Notes: generated by a model from the letters alone, not told the origin. A stretch of DNA of 15,329 nucleotides from Trichomonas tenax (GCA_023091735.1 JALKBU010001181.1:1-15329), one strand, 5' to 3'; positions 1 to 7,617 are shown, numbered from the stretch's first letter. A program made the numbers and translations.

Positions 1-162
1 AGAATTATCATTAATGTCTTTCGGTGACGCTGGATCTTTTGAGGGTACATAACGTCTATTAGTATCACCAACCTGAATCGCATTATCAATTATATCAAAG
101 TAACTTCTTATCTGATGATAGTGCTCAGCTGGTGTGAATTCATTTAGTTGTTCGTTCTCCAT
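1..162 (-). CDS. Unidentified protein, N-terminal 54 residues (runs off the window)
   Basis: An open frame starts with ATG at 162 and stays open for 54 codons to the window edge. The product begins MENEQLNEFTPAEHYHQIRS and is polar and mixed-charge, with no signal peptide or membrane segment. I do not recognise a family. The start is supported by its upstream context: a T-rich tract and a TCATTAATAAAA-like stretch end directly at the ATG, closely resembling the region before the small gene at 7617. Only 26 bp separate it from the stop of the next minus-strand gene (189-641), so the two lie head to tail in one direction. It probably belongs to the virus-like element. The real length is unknown because the 3' end lies outside. 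Confidence 0.55.
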   Translation of the reverse strand, partial: MENEQLNEFTPAEHYHQIRSYFDIIDNAIQVGDTNRRYVPSKDPASPKDINDNS

Positions 163-190
163 TTTTATTAATGATAAAAAAATAATATTT
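163..190 (-). promoter_or_regulatory. Promoter-like box with TCATTA initiator
   Basis: Read on the minus strand, this region has an AATATTATTTTTT tract followed by TCATTAATAAAA ending at the ATG. TCATTA (169-174) fits the trichomonad initiator consensus TCA-pyrimidine-(T/A), which normally lies within about 20 nt of the start codon. Nearly the same arrangement precedes the gene starting at 7617, and related ones precede those at 641 and 7321. The promoter role is inferred. Confidence 0.5.
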
Positions 191-641
191 AATGTAAAAC
201 TCTTACTCTTCTTCTTAATGGAGTTCTCGACTGAGTAATAATTTTTTCTTTTTCTACTTGTTTAGAAATGTTAGAAACAAATTGATTATTCTCTTCTGCT
301 TCCTTTTGACGTTCAACTGGGTTTTTATTTAAATCATTTGATTCAGTACTGCGTTCAAGAGCTTCTAACATTTTCTCAAGAAGTTTCTTATTCGTTACTG
401 ATTCATAAACTGAAGTATTAACTTGCTCTTCTTTATTTGGTTCATTAACGTCGGCACTCTGTGCCTCAGGGCTGAAAGCCCGTTCTTCCGTCTTTTCTTC
501 ATTTAGTGAAGTCAATGGAACCTTTCTTTTACGAACTTGAATTTTACCGTTTTTATCAGTCATTACATAATATAATGGATGTTGTATTCCTTTTGCATCA
601 TTAATGATTATTGAATTTCTCTCAGATCTGCTTAAGCTCAT
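189..641 (-). CDS. Charged 150-aa protein of unknown function
   Basis: The ATG is at 641 and the stop at 189-191 is a TAA followed by A, so it overlaps UAAA, the stop-linked polyadenylation signal described in trichomonads. The product is highly polar. Residues 1-45 contain a basic RKRKV stretch, the middle (about 46-130) is rich in Glu, Asn and Lys with helix-forming segments, and the end is arginine-rich (RRRVRV). There is no membrane segment or enzyme motif. It may be a low-complexity nucleic-acid-associated or scaffold-like protein, but I recognise no family. It diverges from the 108-aa basic gene at 695, and the 53-bp gap contains the promoters of both. The upstream TTATTTTTTAACACTAATTAAA-like sequence resembles the box seen before other genes of this element. 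Confidence 0.6.
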   Translation of the reverse strand: MSLSRSERNSIIINDAKGIQHPLYYVMTDKNGKIQVRKRKVPLTSLNEEKTEERAFSPEAQSADVNEPNKEEQVNTSVYESVTNKKLLEKMLEALERSTESNDLNKNPVERQKEAEENNQFVSNISKQVEKEKIITQSRTPLRRRVRVLH

Positions 642-694
642 GATTTAATTAGTGTTAAAAAATAATATTTTAAATTTTTATCCAATATAAAACC
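642..694. promoter_or_regulatory. Divergent promoter between the 150-aa and 108-aa genes
   Basis: These 53 bp separate two divergent start codons and are almost pure A/T. They contain AAAAAATAATATTTT, also found at about 175-190 upstream of the gene starting at 162. On the plus side, TTTTTATCCAATATAAAACC runs straight into the ATG at 695 and echoes the TTTTTATTCATTAATAAAAC seen elsewhere. It is probably a bidirectional promoter; this is inferred from position and similarity. Confidence 0.45.
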
Positions 695-1021
695 ATGACA
701 GACTTCGAAACTCTGAAATCGACATTAAAGGAAGAAATATTAAAGGAGCTTAGCTCCAAGACCGAAGGTCATGAACTCAAAGCAACAACGAAAACAAGAA
801 AGTCTAAAAATACTGAGCAAGTTGATACAGGAACAACGGAGGAAAAACCAATTAAACCAAAACGTAAAGGCGCAGAGCGCCAAGGTCGAAGACCATGTAC
901 AGAAAAACAATTAGCAGCACTTGCTGCAGGAAGACAGAAGAATCCGAGGTGGATAAGTAAGCGTATGAGAGAAGCAGAGGAAGCCAAAAAGAAAGAAGAG
1001 GAAGAAAAGAAATCAGAATAA
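695..1021 (+). CDS. Small basic protein, possibly DNA-binding (108 aa)
   Basis: The product is dominated by Lys, Arg and Glu. Residues 1-20 are a helix-forming acidic/Leu segment and 30-70 contain two basic patches (TRKSK, KPKRKGAERQGRRP). About 68-85 carry TEKQLAALAAGRQKNPRW, and the tail is a Lys/Glu run that should form a single charged helix. From memory, a (T/S)xxQLxxLxxGR segment recurs in small basic proteins of large DNA viruses and related elements, which would suit a DNA-associated role, but this is not a defined domain. The reverse frame across it is a shadow of the Lys/Glu codons. The gene is transcribed toward the polymerase remnant and primase-helicase and away from the 150-aa gene. 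Confidence 0.6.
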   Translation: MTDFETLKSTLKEEILKELSSKTEGHELKATTKTRKSKNTEQVDTGTTEEKPIKPKRKGAERQGRRPCTEKQLAALAAGRQKNPRWISKRMREAEEAKKKEEEEKKSE

Positions 1022-1156
1022 CCACTAAAATTATTTTTCAAATTTCTTACTTCATAAATCCTAATATTGACTTATAAAGTAACGAAAACATCAAATTTAA
1101 ACATTTTCTGCTAAAATCAATTTTCAAATTTCCTACCCCCCAATTCCTTGTCCTTT

Positions 1157-1175
1157 AGGGCTTGGGCGAAGCCCT
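1157..1175. terminator. Stem-loop downstream of the 108-aa gene
   Basis: A perfect 7-bp stem, AGGGCTT (1157-1163) pairing with AAGCCCT (1169-1175), closes a 5-nt loop. It is GC-rich in an AT-rich context and lies about 135 bp after the stop at 1021. It is followed by a short TTAG tetranucleotide run (about 1189-1205). It could be a 3'-end or structural element; the role is not established. Confidence 0.4.
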
Positions 1176-1209
1176 TCGCTTTCTTTTCTTAGTTAGTTAG
1201 TTAGTTTGT

Positions 1210-1606
1210 CAAAACTGAATAAATTTATATAATCAGGAATTTCAAAATTAATTTTAACGTTAATTTGTAAGAAATTCAAAATTTATTTTCTATATGGGAT
1301 GGCACTAACTTTGTAAAACTAACTCTGTCGTAAATATATATCATTAATAAATATTGTTTTTATAATTTGTGATTTCAGTAATTATATAAAAAGATGTTCA
1401 CAGAACTCGTGGCGAAGTCGTGGATTATTTTTTTTCAAAAACTGAATAGATTTTATAAAGTCAGGAATTTCAAAATTAATTTTTAACGTTAATTTGTAAG
1501 TAATTCTAAAATTTATTTTCTATATGGGATGGCACTAACTTGTAACATTAATTCTGTCGTAAATTAATTTAAAAAGATGTTCGCAGAAGTCACGGCGCAG
1601 TCGTGA
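1210..1606. repeat. Two direct repeat copies (about 1210-1423 and 1436-1606)
   Basis: The copies share a long segment: CAAAACTGAATA..., then TCAGGAATTTCAAAATTAAT, TTAACGTTAATTTGTAAG, TATATGGGATGGCACTAACT, a CTGTCGTAAAT stretch and a final AAAAAGATGTTC(A/G)CAGAA...GTCGTG. Copy 1 has about 45 extra AT-rich bases before the last block. Each copy contains the palindrome TTAACGTTAA (1254-1263 and 1483-1492). This fills the gap between the 108-aa gene and the polymerase remnant, with no coding frame. Tandem copies of a structured block beside replication genes suggest an origin or regulatory region, but this is inference. Confidence 0.8.
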
Positions 1607-1621
1607 TGAATGCGAACATCT
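1575..1621. other. Compound hairpin abutting the polymerase remnant
   Basis: AGATGTTCGCA (1575-1585) is perfectly complementary to TGCGAACATCT (1611-1621), and inside it TCACG (1590-1594) pairs with CGTGA (1602-1606). This leaves 4-nt internal loops and a 7-nt apical loop. Repeat copy 1 keeps the left half (GATGTTCACAGAA) but lacks the right arm. The hairpin ends 16 bp before the aspartate codon of the polymerase motif A, so it marks the point where the polymerase gene lost its 5' portion. Candidate roles are a replication origin hairpin, an element end or a recombination scar. Confidence 0.7.
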
Positions 1622-1630
1622 CATTACTAA

Positions 1631-2308
1631 CTCCTTGACATCAATGGCGCTTACATGAATTTAGTAAAATACATTGAAACAGGAAAGCCTAATGAACTCG
1701 GACAATTTGAAAGCAAGAATGAAAGGATTGGCGAAGTGATAAAGATGTTATACGATATCCGAATCAATGCAAAACGAGAAGGTAATCAAAAGCTTGCAAC
1801 AACATTGAAGTTCATTATGAATTCGACTTGGAGGTATTCAATATCAAAACCTCGAATCATTAAAAACAAATATGTACAAAAGGTCGACAATTACATTCAA
1901 CGCTTCGGTTCATACGTGTTGAAATATAATTACATGAACAATGAAGCAGGTTTCGTTAATTCAATTAACGGTTACGTCGAAAATTTCACATTCCCTCAAT
2001 TTGCAAGAAGTGTTTTGAATGAATATAACAAATTCTTCGATTCCGTGAAAACATTAGTTCCTGTCTTTTATGAAAACATCGATGCGATATTGACAAATGA
2101 AGAAGGTTATGATGTACTCAATTCATTAGGTTTAATCAGTCCTGACGAACTCGGCAAGTTCAAAGTTGATAAGATATTTTCTGAAATTGCTACTAAATCA
2201 AATCGGTTATACGTTGCTACAACTATTGACGGTGAAAAGGTTTATCACGTGTCAAAGAAAGAGGTCAATTACGATGATTTCGTCAATAATGTTAAAAGCA
2301 TGAAATGA
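1631..2308 (+). pseudogene. Family B DNA polymerase, C-terminal palm/thumb remnant
   Basis: The open frame runs from just after a TAA at 1628-1630. The first ATG is at 1655 and would give 217 aa. The eight codons before it read LLDINGAY and continue into MNLVKYIETGKP, matching motif A of protein-primed family B polymerases (DxNSLYP, followed by a GxP element). From the ATG, residues 52-59 (K, three residues, then NSTW) match motif B (KxxxNSxYG), 95-130 resemble the conserved palm segment, 139-144 (YENIDA) sit where motif C (YxDTDS) belongs, and 167-187 (LGKFK...KSNRLY) match the region after it. The exonuclease domain and everything before motif A are missing. Only about 50 residues separate motifs A and B, far fewer than in phi29-type enzymes, and the first motif C aspartate is Asn. 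It is therefore probably inactive, or a strongly altered derivative. The assignment is from motif reading only. Confidence 0.55.
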
Positions 2309-2361
2309 AAAACACTGTTTATGACTTTTGATATTTTTTGTTTTTTTTTATTTTCTATTAA

Positions 2362-4617
2362 ATGACAACGAATGACAACAAGACAAGTTTCAATTCTGAA
2401 GAATTATCTGAACAACTCGGATTAGAATCACTAACATTAAGTGCAAGAATGTTAGGCAACACTGTTGAGTTAAACAATTATTTGAAATACGATGGCGGAA
2501 AAGGTCGGAAAACAGGTGTTGCTCTTTTAGTAAACAAGATTTCAAACCTTTCAATTATTGACATTGATATAAACAAAAGTTATGAGGAGGAACAAAAGGA
2601 ATTAATTCGAAACAATATATTAAACAGACTTTCAGACGTTGATGTTGTTGTTAAGACTGCATCAGGTGGTCTTCATATTTACTGCAATACCGATTTGTTC
2701 GCTGCTACTTCAAACAGAATGATTAAATGTTATTCTTGTTCTGATTTCGACATTGATTTGATGACTTCCTTTGATGAAACGAAGAAGTCGTTAGTTGTTG
2801 CTGCTAATTCAAGGGTTCGTAAGAACGCCACTGAACCAATTTGTTCATATTCATTTGTTCGCGGAAGTTATGATTGCAAGCTGTCGAGAAATGTAAACGA
2901 TGTTCTTTCTGATTTGAACATAAAGTTTCAAATAAAGGACAACCAAGAAATTAAAACAATTGTTGAAAAGCATGAAGGTGTTGATGTGTCTGACCAACTC
3001 GCTCAAGCATTAGTTGACGGACTTTATGATTTTGAAGTACATAATGATGCTGCAAGTATGACAATCGACAAAGAAGTGACACTTTTCACACTGTTTCAAG
3101 CAATCAATGCATTACCTTCTCGTTTCATCGAGGAAGCTTACAACAATGTTTATGATCACTGCAAATTAACAGATAGTGCTAAAATTCATTTTGAACAATC
3201 GAGAAAACGTTATGCAAATCTTTATACATCACCCTTTGTTTTGGCAAAGATTTTAAGAATTCATCAAAAAGAATATTACGAGCAAGTCATCAACCCATTA
3301 ATTCAAAATAAACCTCTTAAATTTGATATCGACTTATCCGAGGATTTCAATTTAAACACTATTATTAACAAGGCTGAAAGGAAAATGTACAAAATGCAAA
3401 ACGAAGTCGTTACTGATTTGTCAAAAGTTATTCGCAGAATTGACGGTGAAAACATTACATTCATTAAAAAGACTTATGATGTACATTCAAATAAATACAA
3501 TTTCAGTTTCTGCAACAATCAAACAATGAAAGAAATGCTAAAGTCTGTTAGATTATGGAAGGATGAATGCAAATATATAACAGCGTGGGATGTAGTGTCT
3601 TCAAACATTAGTGATCTGTCATGCAAAGCTGTCAAGTTCTTTTCGAATGATAAATCGATCTTTTCATTATTCCAAGGATATAAATATAAATGTGTTGAAA
3701 CAGTTGATGAGCATTTGATTAAGCCGTTTCTTGACTTGATTTATGAGGTCATTGCTGATTCAAACAAAGAAGTTTACGATTATATAATCAAATGGGTTTC
3801 GTACATCGTCCAAAACCCGGGACAAAAAACAGAAACATCTTTGATTCTCAAAGGTTCACAAGGAATTGGCAAGAATACATTCACTGATGTTATTGCAGAG
3901 CTTTTATCAGGTTATTCAGTCAAAAACTTAACAGAAATCTCAGAACTTACAGGCTCATTTAATTCAGTTGTCGAAGATAAAATGTTTATCGTTTTGAACG
4001 AATTGAGGAATATTGGTGAAGAAAGATTGGCTAACTTCGACTCTTTGAAATCAATAATTACTGATAAAACAATTCGCATTAATGAAAAGTATCAACCAAG
4101 ACGTACAGCTGAAAACGTTGCGAACTTAATATTCGTGTCAAACAACTCTTACCCTGTCAAAGTTGAAAACGGCGACAGACGTTATGTTGTTCTTTCGTGC
4201 AATGGCAAGTATAAAGGTAATCATGACTTTTGGACTAAAATGTTCTCATCATTTACGAACGAATTTTATGAAAACCTGATTACATACTTCATGAAACAAG
4301 AACTCAGCGATTTCAATCCTCGCAATATTCCGATGACTGAAGCCAAACAAGATTTGATCGAAGCATCAAGAACACCTTTGGATCTTTGGATTTGCGAACA
4401 TTACCATGATTTAATAAAAGGAATTCCTTGTTCAGAGGCTTTATTTTCAAAGCCAAGAGAGATGAGAGACAAGAATTTCCAACTTCAAATTAAAGATAAA
4501 TGCAATCGCCAACGTTTAACAATTGATTCGAAAAGGGTTTGGTGTTACTTCTTAAAAGATGAATACAAACAAATTTATTCACAAATTACTAACGATAAAA
4601 TCGAAATTGAACTTTAA
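2362..4617 (+). CDS. Primase-helicase (prim-pol + SF3/D5-type helicase), 751 aa
   Basis: This is the largest intact gene of the element and probably its replication initiator. The N-terminal domain (about 35-170) fits the archaeo-eukaryotic primase/prim-pol fold: motif I IIDIDI with Asp67 and Asp69, motif II SGGLHIY with His105, and motif III FDIDLM with Asp130/Asp132, followed by the typical VVAANS strand. A linker (about 200-440) follows. The helicase has Walker A GSQGIGKNT (498-506), Walker B FIVLNE (542-547, Glu547), the sensor/motif C strand LIFVSNN with Asn594/Asn595, and an arginine-finger region GDRRY (604-608). The C-terminal tail (about 640-751) resembles the winged-helix tails of such proteins. 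Relatives by architecture occur in virophages, Polinton-like viruses, transpovirons and phages. All catalytic positions I can check are present. It lies 53 bp after the polymerase remnant on the same strand, and a T-rich tract precedes the ATG. Confidence 0.85.
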   Translation: MTTNDNKTSFNSEELSEQLGLESLTLSARMLGNTVELNNYLKYDGGKGRKTGVALLVNKISNLSIIDIDINKSYEEEQKELIRNNILNRLSDVDVVVKTASGGLHIYCNTDLFAATSNRMIKCYSCSDFDIDLMTSFDETKKSLVVAANSRVRKNATEPICSYSFVRGSYDCKLSRNVNDVLSDLNIKFQIKDNQEIKTIVEKHEGVDVSDQLAQALVDGLYDFEVHNDAASMTIDKEVTLFTLFQAINALPSRFIEEAYNNVYDHCKLTDSAKIHFEQSRKRYANLYTSPFVLAKILRIHQKEYYEQVINPLIQNKPLKFDIDLSEDFNLNTIINKAERKMYKMQNEVVTDLSKVIRRIDGENITFIKKTYDVHSNKYNFSFCNNQTMKEMLKSVRLWKDECKYITAWDVVSSNISDLSCKAVKFFSNDKSIFSLFQGYKYKCVETVDEHLIKPFLDLIYEVIADSNKEVYDYIIKWVSYIVQNPGQKTETSLILKGSQGIGKNTFTDVIAELLSGYSVKNLTEISELTGSFNSVVEDKMFIVLNELRNIGEERLANFDSLKSIITDKTIRINEKYQPRRTAENVANLIFVSNNSYPVKVENGDRRYVVLSCNGKYKGNHDFWTKMFSSFTNEFYENLITYFMKQELSDFNPRNIPMTEAKQDLIEASRTPLDLWICEHYHDLIKGIPCSEALFSKPREMRDKNFQLQIKDKCNRQRLTIDSKRVWCYFLKDEYKQIYSQITNDKIEIEL

Positions 4618-4619
4618 CT

Positions 4620-6060
4620 CACTGATCACAAAATGAACAACACAGGTCTCAACCTTGTTTTGAAGTTTCATGAACACAAGCCTCGACACACTCTCAACAC
4701 ATGCTAAACACAGCCGAAACATGCTAAACACAAGTCTAAACACAAGTCCAAACACAGTCCCGACACGTGCCGAACCTTGTTTTGAAGTCTTATGAACATT
4801 TGTTTGTTTATTTTTCTCGACACAAGTCTCAAGCACAGTCTAAACACAAGTCTCAAGCACAGGCTAAACACAGTCTAAAAACAAGTCACAGCACAAGTCT
4901 CAACACAAGTCCCAACACGTGCTGAACCTTGTTTTGAAGTCTTATGAACGTTTGTTTGTTTATTTTTCTCAACACAGGCTAAACACAAGTCTCAACATAA
5001 GTCGAAACACACTCTCAACACAGGCTAAACACAAGTCTCGACACAAGTCTCAAGCACAGGCTAAACATAAGCCGAAACACACTCTCGACACATGCTAAAC
5101 ACAGTCTCAACACAATTCTCAACACATGCTAAACACACTCTCAACACAATTCTCAACACAAGCTAAACACCTCTCAACACACTCTAAACACAGTCGAAAC
5201 ACAAGTCTCAACACATGCTAAACACACTCTCAACACAAGTCTCAACACATGCTAAACACAGTCTAAACACACTCTAAACACACTCTCAACACATGCTAAA
5301 CACAAATCTCAACACATGCTAAACACACTCTCAACACAATTCTCAACACATGCTAAACACAAGTCTCAACACATGCTAAACACAAGTCTCAACACATGCT
5401 AAACACAGTCGAAACACAAGTCTCAACACATGCTAAACACAAGTCTCAACACAGGCTAAACACAGTCTAAACACACTCTAAACACAAGCTAAACACCTCT
5501 CAACACAGGCTAAACACAGTCGAAACACAAGTCTCAACACATGCTAAACACACTCTCAACACAAGTCTCAACACATGCTAAACACAAGTCTCAACACATG
5601 CTAAACACACTCTCAACACAATTCTCAACACATGCTAAACACAAGTCTCAACACATGCTAAACACACTCTCAACACAAGTCTCAACACATGCTAAACACA
5701 CTCTCAACACATGCTAAACACAGTCGAAACACAAGTCTCAACACATGCTAAACACACTCTCAACACAAGTCTCAACACATGCTAAACACAGTCTAAACAC
5801 ATGCTAAACACAAGTCTCAACACAGGCTAAACACAGTCTAAACATAGTCTCAACACATGCTAAACACAGTCTCGAGCACAGCTCTCAACACAGGCTAAAC
5901 ACACCCTAAACACACTCTCAACACAAGCTAAGCACACTCTCAACACAGGCTAAACACAGTCCTCAACACACTCTCAACACATGCTAAACACAGTCTAAAC
6001 ACAGTCAAAACACAAGTCTCAACACATGCTAAACCTTGTTTTTGAAGTTTTATGAACGTT
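4620..6060. repeat. C/A-rich, G-poor degenerate minisatellite, about 1.4 kb
   Basis: The array is built from 9-base cores CTAAACACA and CTCAACACA (variants CGAAACACA, TTAACACA) separated by spacers such as TG, GG, AG, AAGT and GT. The units give 11-12-bp steps, with a frequent composite period near 23 bp. The plus strand has very little G throughout. Copies of a longer cassette, AACCTTGTTTTGAAGT...TATGAAC..TTTGTTTG, lie at 4651, 4773, 4925 and 6032. They bracket the array, and the 4773 and 4925 copies form a direct duplication 152 bp apart. No coding frame is credible; a reverse-strand frame at 4579-4836 is only repeat translation. The array starts immediately after the primase-helicase stop. 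Confidence 0.9.
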
Positions 6061-6841
6061 TGTTGTTTTCATCTTTCACTTTGGTCTGTCCTGGGACAGT
6101 GGACCGGGTCTAAAATTCACTTTAGCTGATGTTTTCGCACGTTTTTAATATGTTCCTTTTCACTGTCCTGGGTGTCCTGGGTCATAAAAGAGTTTATTTT
6201 TTGGTTGACAACATGACATTTGACAACATGCTAAGCACATAAACAGACAAATGTTCAACAAACGTTCAACACAGTCTCAACACAAGTCGAAACACAGGCT
6301 AAACACACTCTCAACACACTCTTAACACAGCTCTAAACACATAAACAGACAAATGTTTGAACCCCTAAGCACGGCTCTAAACACGTGTTGTCAGAATGTC
6401 ATGTTGTCACCCCTTTAAGAACTTTTTTTGTGACCCGGTCCACTAGGACACTCAGGACAACATATAAAAACACACCTTATTTATTGGTTGAAAGCAATGT
6501 CTAAAAATGTGTCCCGAGTCATTATTTTAAACACTAACACACTCTTAACACAGCTCTAAACCTCTCAATACACGGCTCTAAACACAGCTCTAAACACTAT
6601 TTGTGCCACGTTGTCAAGACACAGCTCTAAACACATTAAACAGACAAAAGTTCGAAATATGTCAATCACAGCTCTCAACATTTTTACGTTCGAAATAATG
6701 CAAAACACAAAAACAAATCAAAATTTTTAAAATTCAAAATTCAAATTTTTAAATTTTTAAATTCTATTTTTGCCATTTTCAATTTTTAAATTTTATTTTA
6801 AGCCATAATTGCTCAAACAAGCCTTCAAAAACACAAATTTC
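6061..6841. repeat. Inverted-repeat block and diffuse continuation of the array
   Basis: Here the C/A repeat thins out (CAGCTCTAAACACA units to about 6670) and is interrupted by other motifs. AGTGGACCGGGTC (6098-6110) is exactly inverted at 6432-6444. GACAACATGACAT (6207-6219) is exactly inverted at 6396-6408, within a nearly perfect 24-25-bp pair (6207-6230 and 6384-6408). TGTCCTGGG modules occur at 6088-6095, 6164-6179 and, inverted, at 6440-6459. AAACAGACAAATGTT recurs directly near 6242 and 6343. The remainder to 6841 is A/T-rich low-complexity sequence with AAATTTTTAAA runs. No gene is visible. Confidence 0.75.
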
Positions 6842-7321
6842 TTAAAATTGAAGCCCCAAAAACACAAAAACACAGGCGAAACAGTGCACGGCGGCCAACT
6901 TTAGTTGGCCAGAGTGCACATTGTGTGTGTGTTCCTTAGCGTATAAATTGTCTAAAAGTATCATTATATACCAAGCATAACGAGGTGATGCCCACATTGC
7001 CATAGCATTAACGAGAAGACGATGAATATAATAACCTCTTAATCCGATAGGCAAATTTTGCCTGTTTTCATAAGGTTTTTTCAAGGTCGCTTTTTCCCGA
7101 CCTAGCGAAATTTCGTGTAAAAGTTCTTTTGTGCTCTGATTTTCAAACCAATCGGCAGCTTTCTTATTATCAGGAGCATTACAAGCCTTAAGTATTGATT
7201 GCATTTGGAAGTAATCATCTTTGATAGAATGAATGATTCGTAATTGTGGGTTATATTGGATCCATTCGTAATCATCACTGATGGCTTCACAAATGATCTT
7301 CGAGTTGTTCATTGTTGACAT
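6842..7321 (-). CDS. KilA-N domain protein (159 aa as read)
   Basis: KilA-N is a DNA-binding domain of phage and large DNA virus origin that is strongly expanded in trichomonad genomes. The domain spans about residues 25-130. It has a YFQMQSILKACNA segment, the ADWFENQSTKELL helix, a PIGLRGYYIHRLLVNAMAMWASP segment and a final YAWYIMILLDNLY helix, all in the usual order. The start at 7321 (or the internal Met4) follows a TTATTTTTTAATTCTTAAGTAAAC-like region resembling the other promoter boxes. The last about 25 residues are encoded by a stem-loop (6884-6919) and A-rich sequence, and are hydrophobic and unlike the family. This suggests that the natural stop was lost or that the end was replaced. 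Catalysis is not expected; the protein would act by binding DNA. The neighbouring frame at 7102-7290 is a shadow. Confidence 0.8.
   Translation of the reverse strand: MSTMNNSKIICEAISDDYEWIQYNPQLRIIHSIKDDYFQMQSILKACNAPDNKKAADWFENQSTKELLHEISLGREKATLKKPYENRQNLPIGLRGYYIHRLLVNAMAMWASPRYAWYIMILLDNLYAKEHTHNVHSGQLKLAAVHCFACVFVFLGLQF
6884..6919. terminator. Strong stem-loop at the 3' end of the KilA-N gene
   Basis: GGCCAAC (6893-6899) pairs perfectly with GTTGGCC (6904-6910) around a TTTA tetraloop. An outer GTGCAC/GTGCAC pair (6884-6889 and 6914-6919) is separated from it by 3-nt bulges on each side. It is far more GC-rich than its surroundings. It lies inside the apparent 3' coding end of the KilA-N gene, after the conserved domain. 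It may be a transcript-end structure or an inserted palindrome. Confidence 0.55.
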
Positions 7322-7355
7322 GTTTACTTAAGAATTAAAAAATAAAATTATTTTC

Positions 7356-7371
7356 AAATTAACGTTAATTT
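7356..7371. promoter_or_regulatory. 16-bp perfect palindrome upstream of the KilA-N gene
   Basis: AAATTAACGTTAATTT is its own reverse complement. Its core TTAACGTTAA also occurs once in each direct repeat copy at 1254-1263 and 1483-1492. It lies 35 bp upstream of the KilA-N start and 26 bp past the end of the small gene at 7397. It is a plausible binding site for a dimeric protein of the element; this is inference. Confidence 0.45.
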
Positions 7372-7396
7372 CCAGTTTTGAAAAATAAAATCAATA

Positions 7397-7617
7397 TCAC
7401 TTCACTAATCCTTCAACTACTCCACCAATTGCATTTCCAACCTGTGCCCCCATCATTGGGTTCCCTGCTTTAGCTCCAAATATTCCACCGATTGCAGTTC
7501 CAACTGTTTTCGCTATTGGTGCAACAGCTTTAGCAACAGGTTTCAATACTTTATTATGGACCCATTTTGCAGCATTTTTGATACCATTCCATATTTTCTT
7601 AAAAATCCGGCAGCCAT
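7397..7617 (-). pseudogene. Small Gly/Ala-rich amphipathic protein with a one-base frame disruption
   Basis: The downstream frame (stop at 7397-7399) encodes about 65 residues. It starts with an amphipathic Trp/Lys segment (KKIWNGIKNAAKWVHNKV), continues with a KPVAKAVAPIAKTVG stretch, and ends in a Gly-rich hydrophobic tail (IGGIFGAKAG, GAQVGNAIGG). The only well-placed ATG, at 7617 directly after a promoter-like box, is in another frame. The two frames join if one base is added, or if ribosomes slip by -1, at the five-T run at 7601-7605. The composition resembles small membrane-active or minor structural proteins of DNA viruses and Polinton-type elements, but I recognise no specific family. 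The frame extending upstream to 7795 is not credible. The break could be a real mutation, a sequencing error in a homopolymer, or programmed slippage. Confidence 0.55.

Noticed and set aside
769..1041. 90-codon reverse frame over the 108-aa gene
   Set aside because: The Ser/Phe-rich composition is the expected mirror of Lys/Glu codons on the other strand.
4579..4836. 85-codon reverse frame overlapping the primase-helicase end
   Set aside because: It is the translation of the minisatellite and of antisense helicase sequence; low complexity, with no start context.
4620..6060. CRISPR array
   Set aside because: Units are short, degenerate and lack unique spacers of regular length; the context is eukaryotic.
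4620..6060. Telomeric repeat array
   Set aside because: Units are irregular and internal, flanked by genes on both sides, with no short uniform G-rich motif.
7102..7290. 62-codon reverse frame within the KilA-N gene
   Set aside because: Shadow of the KilA-N reading frame on the same strand.
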